Source of the DNA: Chitinophagales bacterium
GTDB lineage: Bacteria > Bacteroidota > Bacteroidia > Chitinophagales > JADIYW01
DNA length: 7,070 bases
NCBI GenBank assembly: GCA_020848315.1
Contig: JADLAH010000116.1
Location: 1 to 7,070 of the forward strand
Direction of reading: 5' to 3'
Positions 1 to 7,070 of the stretch are shown in pieces. Each line of letters opens with the position of its first letter. The first letter of the stretch is position 1. The notes below the pieces were generated by a model. The model was not told where the DNA came from. It did not search any database and saw nothing but the letters and a program-made list of their open reading frames with translations. The position numbers and the translations under genes were made by a program.

Positions 1-318
1 ACACAAAACTTTTCTGAATTTGAACTGCATGCCAGAGCAATTTTAGGATATCCGATTCCGGAAATTACGTTGGAAAGAGTAGGTGCCAGTGCGGTGGTGC
101 TGGCAGATAAAGAAGGTACACATCCGACCTACAGCGGATTGGAACTTGCTATGCAGCAGCCGAAATCAGATATCAGAATTTTTGGAAAACCTACAACCAG
201 ACCCTACCGAAGAATGGCGGTAGCACTAACATACGATACCATCGGAAGTGAGGTAGATATTGTCAAACAGCGTGCCATTGAAATAGCCGGAATGGTACAG
301 GTGGGAAATGAGCGTTGA
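1..318 (+). CDS. purT: Formate-dependent phosphoribosylglycinamide formyltransferase (GAR transformylase 2), C-terminal part
   Basis: The reading frame is open from the first base and ends at TGA 316-318, so this is the last 105 codons of a gene that starts outside the window; the TTG at 70 is an internal Leu. PurT is a cytoplasmic ATP-grasp enzyme of purine synthesis. It uses ATP and formate to formylate glycinamide ribonucleotide, independent of 10-formyl-tetrahydrofolate. The visible part matches the end of the family: NFSEFELHARAILG near residues 3-16, GASAVVL in the middle, then DIRIFGKP and RRMAVAL, which form the end of the ATP-grasp domain and the small C-terminal domain. The family is about 390 residues long, so about one quarter is present. 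The gene converges on metX. Recognition is by recalled family sequence, not by a search. Confidence 0.93.
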   Translation, partial: TQNFSEFELHARAILGYPIPEITLERVGASAVVLADKEGTHPTYSGLELAMQQPKSDIRIFGKPTTRPYRRMAVALTYDTIGSEVDIVKQRAIEIAGMVQVGNER

Positions 319-325
319 AAGATGA

Positions 326-381
326 GATTGGGGATTTGGGAATTGGGAATTGGGATTTGAGATTTAAGATTTGAGATTTGA
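326..381 (+). repeat. Heptanucleotide array, 8 units, consensus GATTTGR
   Basis: Eight consecutive 7-bp units without any indel start 8 bases after the purT stop. Every unit begins GA and has T at its fourth position. Units are GATTTGG, GAATTGG (twice), GATTTGA (three times), GATTTAA and GATTGGG. Because 7 is not a multiple of 3, the array cannot be a simple coding repeat with a short amino acid period. The phase is exact although the unit sequence drifts. Confidence 0.85.
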
Positions 382-384
382 AAC

Positions 385-419
385 ATTCTGTCATTATCCA
401 ATTCTACCATTCCTCAATC
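385..419 (-). repeat. Degenerate heptanucleotide array on the minus strand, 5 units
   Basis: Read on the minus strand from 419 down, five 7-bp units are GATTGAG, GAATGGT, AGAATTG, GATAATG and ACAGAAT. They resemble the GATTTGG family but are more diverged. CCAATTC at 398-404 is exactly complementary to the GAATTGG units at 340-346 and 347-353. The segment 398-419 therefore forms an imperfect inverted repeat with 326-346. Confidence 0.55.
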
Positions 420-484
420 AGCAACATGACAACGTCACGAAAATAATGAGCGAATGAAATAGGAGACAATTCTTCGCGAAACCG

Positions 485-512
485 GTGGACTGTGGACTAT
501 CGACCGTGGACT
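485..512. repeat. Heptanucleotide array, 4 units of GTGGACT type
   Basis: Four 7-bp units in exact register: GTGGACT at 485-491, 492-498 and 506-512, with one variant ATCGACC at 499-505. The unit is unrelated in sequence to GATTTGG yet has the same length. The block sits four bases before the next GATTTGG-type array. No hairpin or coding sense is visible. Confidence 0.8.
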
Positions 513-516
513 AGTA

Positions 517-565
517 GATTTGGGAATTACGATTTGGGATTTCAGAATTAAAATTTCAGATTGAG
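517..565 (+). repeat. Heptanucleotide array, 7 units, GATTTGG/GAATTNN type
   Basis: Seven 7-bp units in register: GATTTGG (517-523 and 531-537), GAATTAC, GATTTCA, GAATTAA, AATTTCA and GATTGAG. It is a more diverged copy of the 326-381 array in the same orientation. It is separated from that array by 135 bp, including the GTGGACT block. Confidence 0.75.
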
Positions 566-573
566 CGAACCCT

Positions 574-608
574 CCGTTATCCATTATAAATTATCCATTA
601 ATCATTAT
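574..608. repeat. Heptanucleotide array, 5 units of CCATTAT type, abutting the metX stop
   Basis: Five 7-bp units in register: CCGTTAT, CCATTAT, AAATTAT, CCATTAA and TCATTAT. The last base, 608, directly adjoins the metX stop codon (TAG, 611-609 on the minus strand), so transcripts of metX run straight into this array. Read on the minus strand the units are of the form ATAATGG. Confidence 0.75.
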
Positions 609-1631
609 CTACACCTTCAGAAAGGTGCCGAGGATCTTGGATATTTGCTCATCCTCAATCAGGAAACCGTCATGACCGTAGTCTGAATTAATTTCGACAA
701 ACAGGCTGTGTGGTATCAGAGATGCCAGCAACTGCTGTTCTTCCAGCGGATACAGATAATCGGAGGTAATACCCAGCACCAGCGTATTGCATTTCACGGC
801 AGACAATACATCTTTGGCATCGCCGCGACCGCGAGTGATATTATGGTTATCCATCGCTTTGGATAAGATGTAATAAGAATAAGCATTGAAGCGCTTAGCC
901 AGTTTATCGCCCTGATAACGCTGATAAGAAGAGGATTTGAAATGCTCCAGCTTCGTGTTATCGTTATCTTCCTGCGTTTTATTATAGGCTTTGTAATTGC
1001 GATAGGAAATCAATCCGATGCTGCGGGCGGCCTTCATGCCGTTGATGCCGGCATCATCGCTATCTTGTCCGAATGTACCATCCGCTTCTATCGCCATACG
1101 CTGCGATTCGTTGAAGGCAATGCCCCACGGAGAATGCTTGATATTCGTGGCGCCGAGCAGGATATTTTCAAAAATATCAGGTTCCTGAATTACAAATTCC
1201 AGCAACTGCTGACCACCCATAGAAAAACCACAGGCAAAGAAGATTTTTTCAATGCCAAGATGTTTGCGGAGAATGGTAAGCGTCTGTACCATATCACGCA
1301 CGGTTACTATCGGAAAATCTTTGTAGTACTTCTTTCCTGTTTCCGGATTTACGGAAAGCGGACCGGTAGTACCATAACAGGAACCCAGCATATTAGCACA
1401 TACGATGAAATATTTCTCAGGGTCAAAGAACAAGCCCTCGCCCACCATACCAGGCCACCATTCTGTTGGATTGGAATTGGCGGAAAAAGCGTGGCATATC
1501 CAAACGACATTGGATTTATCTGCATTCATTTTACCGAAGGTAGAGTAGGCTATATCTACTTTCGGCAATGTAACGCCTGACTCTAATGTAATCGGATGGT
1601 TATAGGTGAGTATTTGTGTGGACACTTTCAA
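609..1631 (-). CDS. metX: Homoserine O-acetyltransferase
   Basis: MetX is a cytoplasmic alpha/beta-hydrolase-fold acyltransferase that moves acetyl from acetyl-CoA to L-homoserine, giving O-acetylhomoserine for MetY. The 340-residue product has the family pattern. It shows ESGVTLP near residues 17-23, the oxyanion-region CHAFSAN at 46-52, and SCYGTTGP at 84-91. The nucleophile elbow is GFSMGG with Ser137, the acid is Asp291 (TSDYLYP) and the base is His320 (GHDGFL). The length fits the shorter Bacteroidota members. The start is unusual. The codon at 1631-1629 is TTG, with an in-frame TAA only two codons upstream (1637-1635), so no ATG is possible; GTG at 1625-1623 is the alternative. Next in the operon after metY, gap 95 bp. 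Acetyl rather than succinyl specificity is inferred from family and from the metY partner. Confidence 0.93.
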   Translation of the reverse strand: MKVSTQILTYNHPITLESGVTLPKVDIAYSTFGKMNADKSNVVWICHAFSANSNPTEWWPGMVGEGLFFDPEKYFIVCANMLGSCYGTTGPLSVNPETGKKYYKDFPIVTVRDMVQTLTILRKHLGIEKIFFACGFSMGGQQLLEFVIQEPDIFENILLGATNIKHSPWGIAFNESQRMAIEADGTFGQDSDDAGINGMKAARSIGLISYRNYKAYNKTQEDNDNTKLEHFKSSSYQRYQGDKLAKRFNAYSYYILSKAMDNHNITRGRGDAKDVLSAVKCNTLVLGITSDYLYPLEEQQLLASLIPHSLFVEINSDYGHDGFLIEDEQISKILGTFLKV

Positions 1632-1666
1632 TATTTACGTGGTGCAATTTACGAATTTATTCTCAT

Positions 1667-1711
1667 CCTGCATAAACAGTTGAACGGATTCGCCCGTTCA
1701 ACTGTTGCAGG
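1667..1711 (-). promoter_or_regulatory. Strong intercistronic hairpin between metY and metX
   Basis: A perfect 13-bp inverted repeat, AACAGTTGAACGG at 1675-1687 and CCGTTCAACTGTT at 1694-1706, has a 6-nt loop. After a 3-nt bulge (1672-1674) the stem continues with 5 more pairs, CCTGC 1667-1671 with GCAGG 1707-1711. On the transcript it begins 16 nt after the metY stop and ends about 35 nt before the metX start. No long T tract follows, so a full intrinsic terminator is unlikely. A partial terminator, an RNA-processing or stability element that makes metX expression lower than metY, or a protein-binding dyad are all possible. The structure is seen; the role is inference. Confidence 0.8.
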
Positions 1712-1726
1712 TATCTGATAAAAGAT

Positions 1727-3147
<1,421 letters not shown>

Positions 3148-3160
3148 ATTGGCTGTTAAA

Positions 3161-3175
3161 TGTTTCATTGAAACA
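3161..3175. promoter_or_regulatory. Palindrome overlapping the metYX transcription start (candidate operator)
   Basis: TGTTTC-N3-GAAACA is a perfect 6-bp inverted repeat with a 3-bp spacer. It touches the last two bases of the -7 element and covers the expected start point and the upstream leader ATG. A repressor bound here would block initiation. It could also be a chance dyad or a small hairpin at the mRNA 5' end. No known operator consensus was recognised; it is not a MetJ box. Confidence 0.4.
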
Positions 3176-3203
3176 AATATAGGGAAAGAAATCAAAAAAA
3201 CAA
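3174..3203 (-). promoter_or_regulatory. Bacteroidota-type housekeeping promoter of metYX
   Basis: TTG at 3203-3201 as the -33 element, a 19-bp spacer, then TATATTTG at 3181-3174 as the -7 element. This matches the Bacteroidota consensus TTG-N(about 19)-TAnnTTTG at every fixed base. Expected transcription start is close to 3168-3171, about 150 nt before the metY ATG. The long leader holds the Cys-rich ORF and the attenuator. Confidence 0.85.
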
Positions 3204-3224
3204 TAGTCTACCCATCCAATAGAC
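3194..3224 (-). terminator. Weak possible terminator of the esterase gene
   Basis: GTCTATT (3224-3218) can pair with GGGTAGAC (3213-3206) as five Watson-Crick pairs plus two U-G pairs with a 5-nt loop. TATTG and seven T (3200-3194) follow. It begins 26 nt after the stop of the upstream hydrolase gene. The stem is weak, so this may only be a pausing site. Its T tract lies within the spacer of the metYX promoter. Confidence 0.4.
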
Positions 3225-3249
3225 AAAATATATTGAGTAAGATGGAAAA

Positions 3250-4182
3250 TTAATACACCGCCAGTGTATCAAGACGATCTGACTTAGTGGTTACTTTGAT
3301 ATTTTTCACAAAATTGCCGATGGTTTCAATGGCACTATTGGCCTCCGGCATTAATCCACCGAAGAACTGCCACACATGCATCATATTCTCATACACATCG
3401 AGCGTAACATCCACTCCGGCCTTATGCATTTTCTGCGCCAAACGGGTGGAATCATCCAGTAAAATTTCGTTGGTACCCACCTGAATCAAAGTGGTCGGAA
3501 ATCCTTTTAAATCTGCGAAAAGCGGAGAAATCAACGGATCAGTAGGATGGGCGTCGCCGTAATATCTTTTAGAAAAAATTTCCAGCAGATGTGGTTGAAT
3601 CAGCGGATCCGCATCTTTCTTGGAATGAATGCTGTCACCACTCAGCGTCAAATCCGTCCACGGCGACAAGAGCACTGCGCCGGCTGCGCGCGGCAACTTA
3701 TGTTTTCTGATCATTTGAATCAGCGCGAGTGTCAGGCCACCGCCGGCGGAATCACCTATGATGACGATATTCTCATAACCATCTGCCAGCATTTGTTTGT
3801 AGGCAGCCACTGCATCCTCCACCGCAGCGGGGTAAGGAAACTCGGGGGCCTTACGATAGTTGACAGCCAGCGCCCTGCATCCGGAAGCCCGTGCAATGCG
3901 TCCAATCAGTGCACGATGTGTGTTGTGGGATCCGACCACGTAGCCACCACCATGCAGATATAAAATAGTCTTGGTTTTGCCATAACCATCCGGAATAAAC
4001 CAGGAAGCTTCCATACCTGCATAGCTCACATCCGTTTTTTTGACGAAGCGCGGGAATTTCAGGATATTCGAAATCCGTTCAAAGCCTACGCGAACAGTAT
4101 TGGATTCCGTTTTATGAACGAATAAACTTCTTCTGAAAACGTTTATGAATGTCTTTACCGTTATACTTTGCACACTTTGCAT
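3250..4182 (-). CDS. Alpha/beta hydrolase, HSL-family carboxylesterase (acetyl-esterase/lipase type)
   Basis: A 310-residue protein of the hormone-sensitive-lipase group of alpha/beta hydrolases, which cleave short acyl esters; the natural substrate is unknown. Seen: oxyanion motif HGGGYVVGS at 77-85; nucleophile elbow GDSAGGG with Ser145; LSPWTDLT at 172-179; and MMHVWQFF with catalytic His269. The acid motif reads VGTNEILLDDS (235-245). The position normally holding Asp in the DPL motif appears to be Glu239, with Asp243 and Asp244 near by. There is no signal peptide or membrane segment, so it is probably cytoplasmic. The start is ATG 4182-4180 and the length is normal for the family. It lies upstream of metYX on the same strand, but that operon has its own promoter, so this gene is most likely a separate unit. 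Confidence 0.9.
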   Translation of the reverse strand: MQSVQSITVKTFINVFRRSLFVHKTESNTVRVGFERISNILKFPRFVKKTDVSYAGMEASWFIPDGYGKTKTILYLHGGGYVVGSHNTHRALIGRIARASGCRALAVNYRKAPEFPYPAAVEDAVAAYKQMLADGYENIVIIGDSAGGGLTLALIQMIRKHKLPRAAGAVLLSPWTDLTLSGDSIHSKKDADPLIQPHLLEIFSKRYYGDAHPTDPLISPLFADLKGFPTTLIQVGTNEILLDDSTRLAQKMHKAGVDVTLDVYENMMHVWQFFGGLMPEANSAIETIGNFVKNIKVTTKSDRLDTLAVY

Positions 4183-4482
4183 ACCTGCTGCTGATTTCTA
4201 CTTATAAATTTAACAAAAAAAAGCGCGTTTTGCTCATTGATATTACTCAATAAAATCAACGGGTGTCAATAACCTTGTTTTATCAATTTACAGCCATCTG
4301 ACTATCCGTTTGCAGGCAAGTCACTTAATGAAGTAAACAGAATCACCACATCAGCAACAAAAGCGGAGTAAATTTTGCTTAGTTTTCTTATTTCAGCGGA
4401 ATTTGATTTGCAATAGCATACAAAGAAAGCCTCCGAAGATTTCAGATAAAAACTATTCGCTGATTAAAATAAAATAATCCCA
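4183..4482. other. Non-coding gap between the dehydrogenase stop and the hydrolase start
   Basis: Three hundred A/T-rich bases that should hold the end of the dehydrogenase transcript and the promoter of the hydrolase gene. I see no convincing ORF, RNA gene or terminator. The best promoter-like items on the minus strand are TAAATTTA at 4212-4205 (7 of 8 to TAnnTTTG, but no TTG at the right distance) and TTGACA (4269-4264) with TAATAT (4245-4240) at 18 bp, a form not typical for this phylum. A dyad ATTGA-N6-TCAAT lies at 4236-4251. None is strong. Confidence 0.6.
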
Positions 4483-7070
4483 TTACAGCAATGCCTCATA
4501 CAGCACTTCCACCGGATGTTTGGCCTGCTTGTGTGTGCCGTCTTTTATCTGGTGGCGGCAGCTCGTGCCGGGCGCAGCAATTATTGTTTCAGGGGCAGCA
4601 TTTCTGACCGCAGGGAATAAAACGAGTTCACCTACTTTCATCGATACCTCAAAATGTTCCTCTTCGTATCCGAAACTACCGGCCATCCCGCAGCAGCCGC
4701 TCGGAATCACCTCTACATTATAATTCTCCGGCAATCCGCACACCCATGCCGAATAGTCGACACTCGAAAGCGCTTTCTGGTGACAGTGTCCGTGCAATTT
4801 GATGGTTTTGCTTTCTTTGGTGAACTGGCTCGCATTGATATTGCCTTTTTGAATTTCCTGTCCTATGAATTCATCTATGATAAAACAATATTTACCCAGA
4901 TTTTTCGCGGCTTCCACTTCCGATTTATCGACGAGTCGCGGATATTCATCGCGGAAAGTAAGAATGGCAGAAGGCTCCAGCCCTACCAGCGGTACATCCT
5001 TGTTCACCCATGTTTTGAAAATACGTACATTCTCTTTTGCCAGTTGCTGCGCGGGCTCCAGCAATCCTTTCGACAGATGAGCGCGGCCACTGTCCACATG
5101 ATTGACAGCGGCCACTTCATAGCCCAGGCGAGCAAGCAATCGAATGGCTTTCATACCTATCTCCACATCATTAAAATTGGTAAACTCATCGAAGAAGAAA
5201 TACACTTTGCCTTTTCGGTCACCGTTGACTTCATACGCTTTCGGATTTTTTCGATACCAGTCCAGCAATGTCTGCTTATAATACAAAGGCATCGAACGCT
5301 GAGGTGCAATGCGCAGGATTTTCTTCATCACGGAAGCAGTGAATTTATTCGACAAGCCAAAATTGCTCAGCGCCGGAAACAACATCGCCAGCTTGCTCAG
5401 TTGTCCGATATTGGCAATCGCTTTAGTGCGCAACGGCACACCGTTCGACTTGTAATACTGATGCAGGAATTCGGCTTTCAATGTCGGAATATCCACGTTA
5501 GACGGACATTCGGAGGTACACCCTTTACAGCTCAGACACAAATCCATCACTTCGTAAATTTCCTGATGGTTGAATTTATTGACCTCCGCGGAATTGGTCA
5601 GGAAATCACGGAGAATGTTGGCGCGTGCGCGGGTAGTATCTTTTTCATTTCCCGTCGCCATGTAAGATGGACACATCGTGCCGCCACTGCCCGGCAATTT
5701 CCGGCAATCGCCGCTGCCATTGCATTTTTCCGCGGCTCTCAGGATGCCTTCATCTTTATCAAAATTAAACACGGTGTCAAACTGCCGCGTCTCCTGATTT
5801 TCTTCATATCGGAGTGATGTGTCCATCGGCGGCGTATCCACTATTTTTCCGGGATTGAAAATACCATCCGGGTCAAAAGTATATTTCAGGCGGCGCAACA
5901 ACTGATAGTTTTTTTCGCCCACCATCATCGGAATAAACTCGCCGCGCACACGGCCATCGCCGTGCTCGCCGCTCAGGGAACCGTTGTATTTCTTCACCAG
6001 TTCTGCAGTTTCCGTCGCGATAGTGCGGAATAAAACACGATCTTCTTTTTTCTTCAGGTCGAGGATTGGACGCAAATGCAACTCACCCGCGCCGGCATGT
6101 GCATAGTACACACTGCGCTGCTGATGCCGATTCATCATATCGGTAAAGTCACCGATATACGCCGGCAAATCCTGCACTGTCACGGCAGTGTCTTCAATCA
6201 CCGCCACGGCTTTGGCATCTCCCGGAATATTGGCCAGCAGGCCAAGGCCGGCTTTGCGCAGATTCCAGACTTTATTGATATCGCCGCCATACAGACACGG
6301 AAAATGATAACCCAGCATATCCTTTTCAAAATCCTGTTGCAACGCATCCACTTTCGCCGCCAGTTCTTCTTTCGTTTCCGCGTGGAATTCCACGCAGAGA
6401 ATGGCTTCCGGATCTCCCTTCACAAAAAAGCGATTCTTGTTCTGTTCGATATTCTGCTTGGTACAATCCAGGATAATCTTGTCCATCAACTCACAGGCGG
6501 TAGGCGCATGCCGCATCGCAATCACCGTTGCCCGCAAGCTCTCTTCGAGGGTTTTGAAATGCACCGCCATCACCACCTTTTCTTTGGGTGGCAGTGGCAC
6601 CAGATTCAGTTTTATTTCCGTGATGAATGCCAGAGTTCCCTCGCTGCCACAAATCAATTCGCACATATTGAACGGTTTCCCATCCGGTGCAAAGGGCTGT
6701 TGTTTCAGCAATTCGTCCACGGCGTAGCCGGTATTTCGGCGGTGAATATCGGGATGCGGAAACTGAGCTTTTATTTCCTGCTGTATTTCCGGCTGAGAGA
6801 GTTCTTCCTGGAGAAAATTATAAATATGTCCTTCCAGACTGCGCTGTTTCGTTTTTTCCTGAAACTGATTCGCATCTATGTTCTCAAAAACCACTTCACT
6901 GCCATCGCTAAGGAATGCAGTAATGGACAACACATGGTCGCGGGTGGAGCCGTACACGATGGAATTGGTACCGCAGGAATTATTACCCACCATGCCGCCG
7001 ATCATCGCACGGTTGGCCGTAGAGGTTTCCGGTCCGAAGAAGAGGCCATACTGTTTCATTTGTCGGTTCA
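4483..7070 (-). CDS. FAD-binding and Fe-S D-2-hydroxyacid dehydrogenase (GlcD/YdiJ type), N-terminus missing
   Basis: The frame is open past the right edge (bases 7060-7068 encode Asn-Arg-Gln), so the ATG at 7059 is internal. Residues below count from it. Seen in order: the end of the FAD_binding_4 domain (MIGGMVGNNSCGTNS, GSEGTLAFITEIKL 138-151); the FAD-oxidase C domain (HAGAGELHLRP 321-331, SGEHGDGR 363-370, FNPGKIV 401-407); a first cysteine group C446, C452, C463; a classic 4Fe-4S motif C508-xx-C511-xx-C514-xxx-C518-P; and a heterodisulfide-reductase-like CCG region (HGHCHQKA 756-763, SGCCGMAGSFG 787-797). This architecture is that of E. coli YdiJ and related enzymes of about 970-1020 residues. 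They oxidise D-2-hydroxyacids such as D-2-hydroxyglutarate or D-lactate and pass electrons through the clusters. The exact substrate cannot be read from the sequence. About 110-130 residues are outside the window. Confidence 0.92.
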   Translation of the reverse strand, partial: NRQMKQYGLFFGPETSTANRAMIGGMVGNNSCGTNSIVYGSTRDHVLSITAFLSDGSEVVFENIDANQFQEKTKQRSLEGHIYNFLQEELSQPEIQQEIKAQFPHPDIHRRNTGYAVDELLKQQPFAPDGKPFNMCELICGSEGTLAFITEIKLNLVPLPPKEKVVMAVHFKTLEESLRATVIAMRHAPTACELMDKIILDCTKQNIEQNKNRFFVKGDPEAILCVEFHAETKEELAAKVDALQQDFEKDMLGYHFPCLYGGDINKVWNLRKAGLGLLANIPGDAKAVAVIEDTAVTVQDLPAYIGDFTDMMNRHQQRSVYYAHAGAGELHLRPILDLKKKEDRVLFRTIATETAELVKKYNGSLSGEHGDGRVRGEFIPMMVGEKNYQLLRRLKYTFDPDGIFNPGKIVDTPPMDTSLRYEENQETRQFDTVFNFDKDEGILRAAEKCNGSGDCRKLPGSGGTMCPSYMATGNEKDTTRARANILRDFLTNSAEVNKFNHQEIYEVMDLCLSCKGCTSECPSNVDIPTLKAEFLHQYYKSNGVPLRTKAIANIGQLSKLAMLFPALSNFGLSNKFTASVMKKILRIAPQRSMPLYYKQTLLDWYRKNPKAYEVNGDRKGKVYFFFDEFTNFNDVEIGMKAIRLLARLGYEVAAVNHVDSGRAHLSKGLLEPAQQLAKENVRIFKTWVNKDVPLVGLEPSAILTFRDEYPRLVDKSEVEAAKNLGKYCFIIDEFIGQEIQKGNINASQFTKESKTIKLHGHCHQKALSSVDYSAWVCGLPENYNVEVIPSGCCGMAGSFGYEEEHFEVSMKVGELVLFPAVRNAAPETIIAAPGTSCRHQIKDGTHKQAKHPVEVLYEALL

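Larger units (their letters stand above)
319..608. other. Convergent intergenic region filled with heptanucleotide arrays
   Basis: These 290 bases lie between the purT stop and the metX stop, so both flanking genes end here and no promoter is needed. I see no credible ORF. Roughly 200 bases are arrays with a strict 7-bp period, listed separately below (326-381, 385-419, 485-512, 517-565, 574-608). The stretch 420-484 between them has no clear repeat; it contains only the 8-bp palindrome TTCGCGAA at 473-480. No classical GC-rich hairpin followed by a T tract serves either gene, so the arrays may take part in 3' end formation. That last point is inference. Confidence 0.8.

Noticed and set aside
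326..608. CRISPR array
   Set aside because: Units are 7 bp with no spacers, so this is a short tandem repeat and not a CRISPR.
942..1580. Long plus-strand ORF opposite metX
   Set aside because: It is an antisense shadow of a well-conserved gene with no recognisable domain.
4202..4237. 11-codon mini-ORF MSKTRFFLLNL before the hydrolase gene
   Set aside because: No repeated regulatory codons, no terminator after it and no promoter before it; likely chance.
4240..4269. TTGACA-N18-TAATAT as a sigma70-type promoter of the hydrolase gene
   Set aside because: The -10 matches the canonical box only in part, and promoters in this phylum have a different consensus.
4654..5817. 387-codon plus-strand ORF opposite the FAD/Fe-S dehydrogenase
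   Set aside because: Shadow frame; the minus strand carries clear conserved motifs across the whole interval and the plus-strand product resembles nothing.

Overview
The window looks like a chromosomal segment of a Bacteroidota bacterium, probably of the Chitinophagia/Sphingobacteriia type; the genus cannot be told from the sequence. Three things point there. The promoter in front of the methionine genes has the Bacteroidota form TTG-N19-TAnnTTTG. The starts lack Shine-Dalgarno motifs and have A/T-rich upstream sequence. The one convergent intergenic region is packed with short heptanucleotide arrays. All complete genes are ordinary metabolic genes and nothing suggests a phage, transposon or plasmid.

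Layout, left to right. Positions 1-318 (+) hold the last 105 codons of purT (formate-dependent GAR formyltransferase). Positions 319-608 lie between the 3' ends of purT and metX and contain several 7-bp-period arrays in both orientations. Positions 609-1631 (-) are metX (homoserine O-acetyltransferase, TTG or GTG start). Positions 1632-1726 carry a strong intercistronic hairpin. Positions 1727-3019 (-) are metY (O-acetylhomoserine sulfhydrylase). Positions 3020-3203 are the metYX control region. Positions 3250-4182 (-) are an HSL-family alpha/beta hydrolase. Positions 4183-4482 are a non-coding gap. Positions 4483-7070 (-) are most of a large GlcD/YdiJ-type FAD-binding, iron-sulfur D-2-hydroxyacid dehydrogenase whose first ~110-130 residues lie beyond the right edge.

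metY and metX work together. MetX acetylates homoserine, and MetY replaces the acetyl group with sulfide to give homocysteine, the direct precursor of methionine. The most interesting part of the window is their control region. A consensus promoter is followed by a tiny ORF reading [18 protein letters not shown], then an intrinsic terminator with a T7 tract, then metY. Bases inside the leader ORF (GGGAAAGG, over codons Gly-Lys-Gly) are exactly complementary to the 5' arm of the terminator (CCTTTCCC). That gives a complete translation-dependent attenuator: ribosomes stalled at the Cys (or Met) codons would free the antiterminator and switch on metYX when sulfur amino acids are short. No SAM riboswitch was recognised.

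The esterase and the FAD/Fe-S dehydrogenase are on the same strand but have separate upstream gaps, and nothing links them functionally to methionine synthesis.
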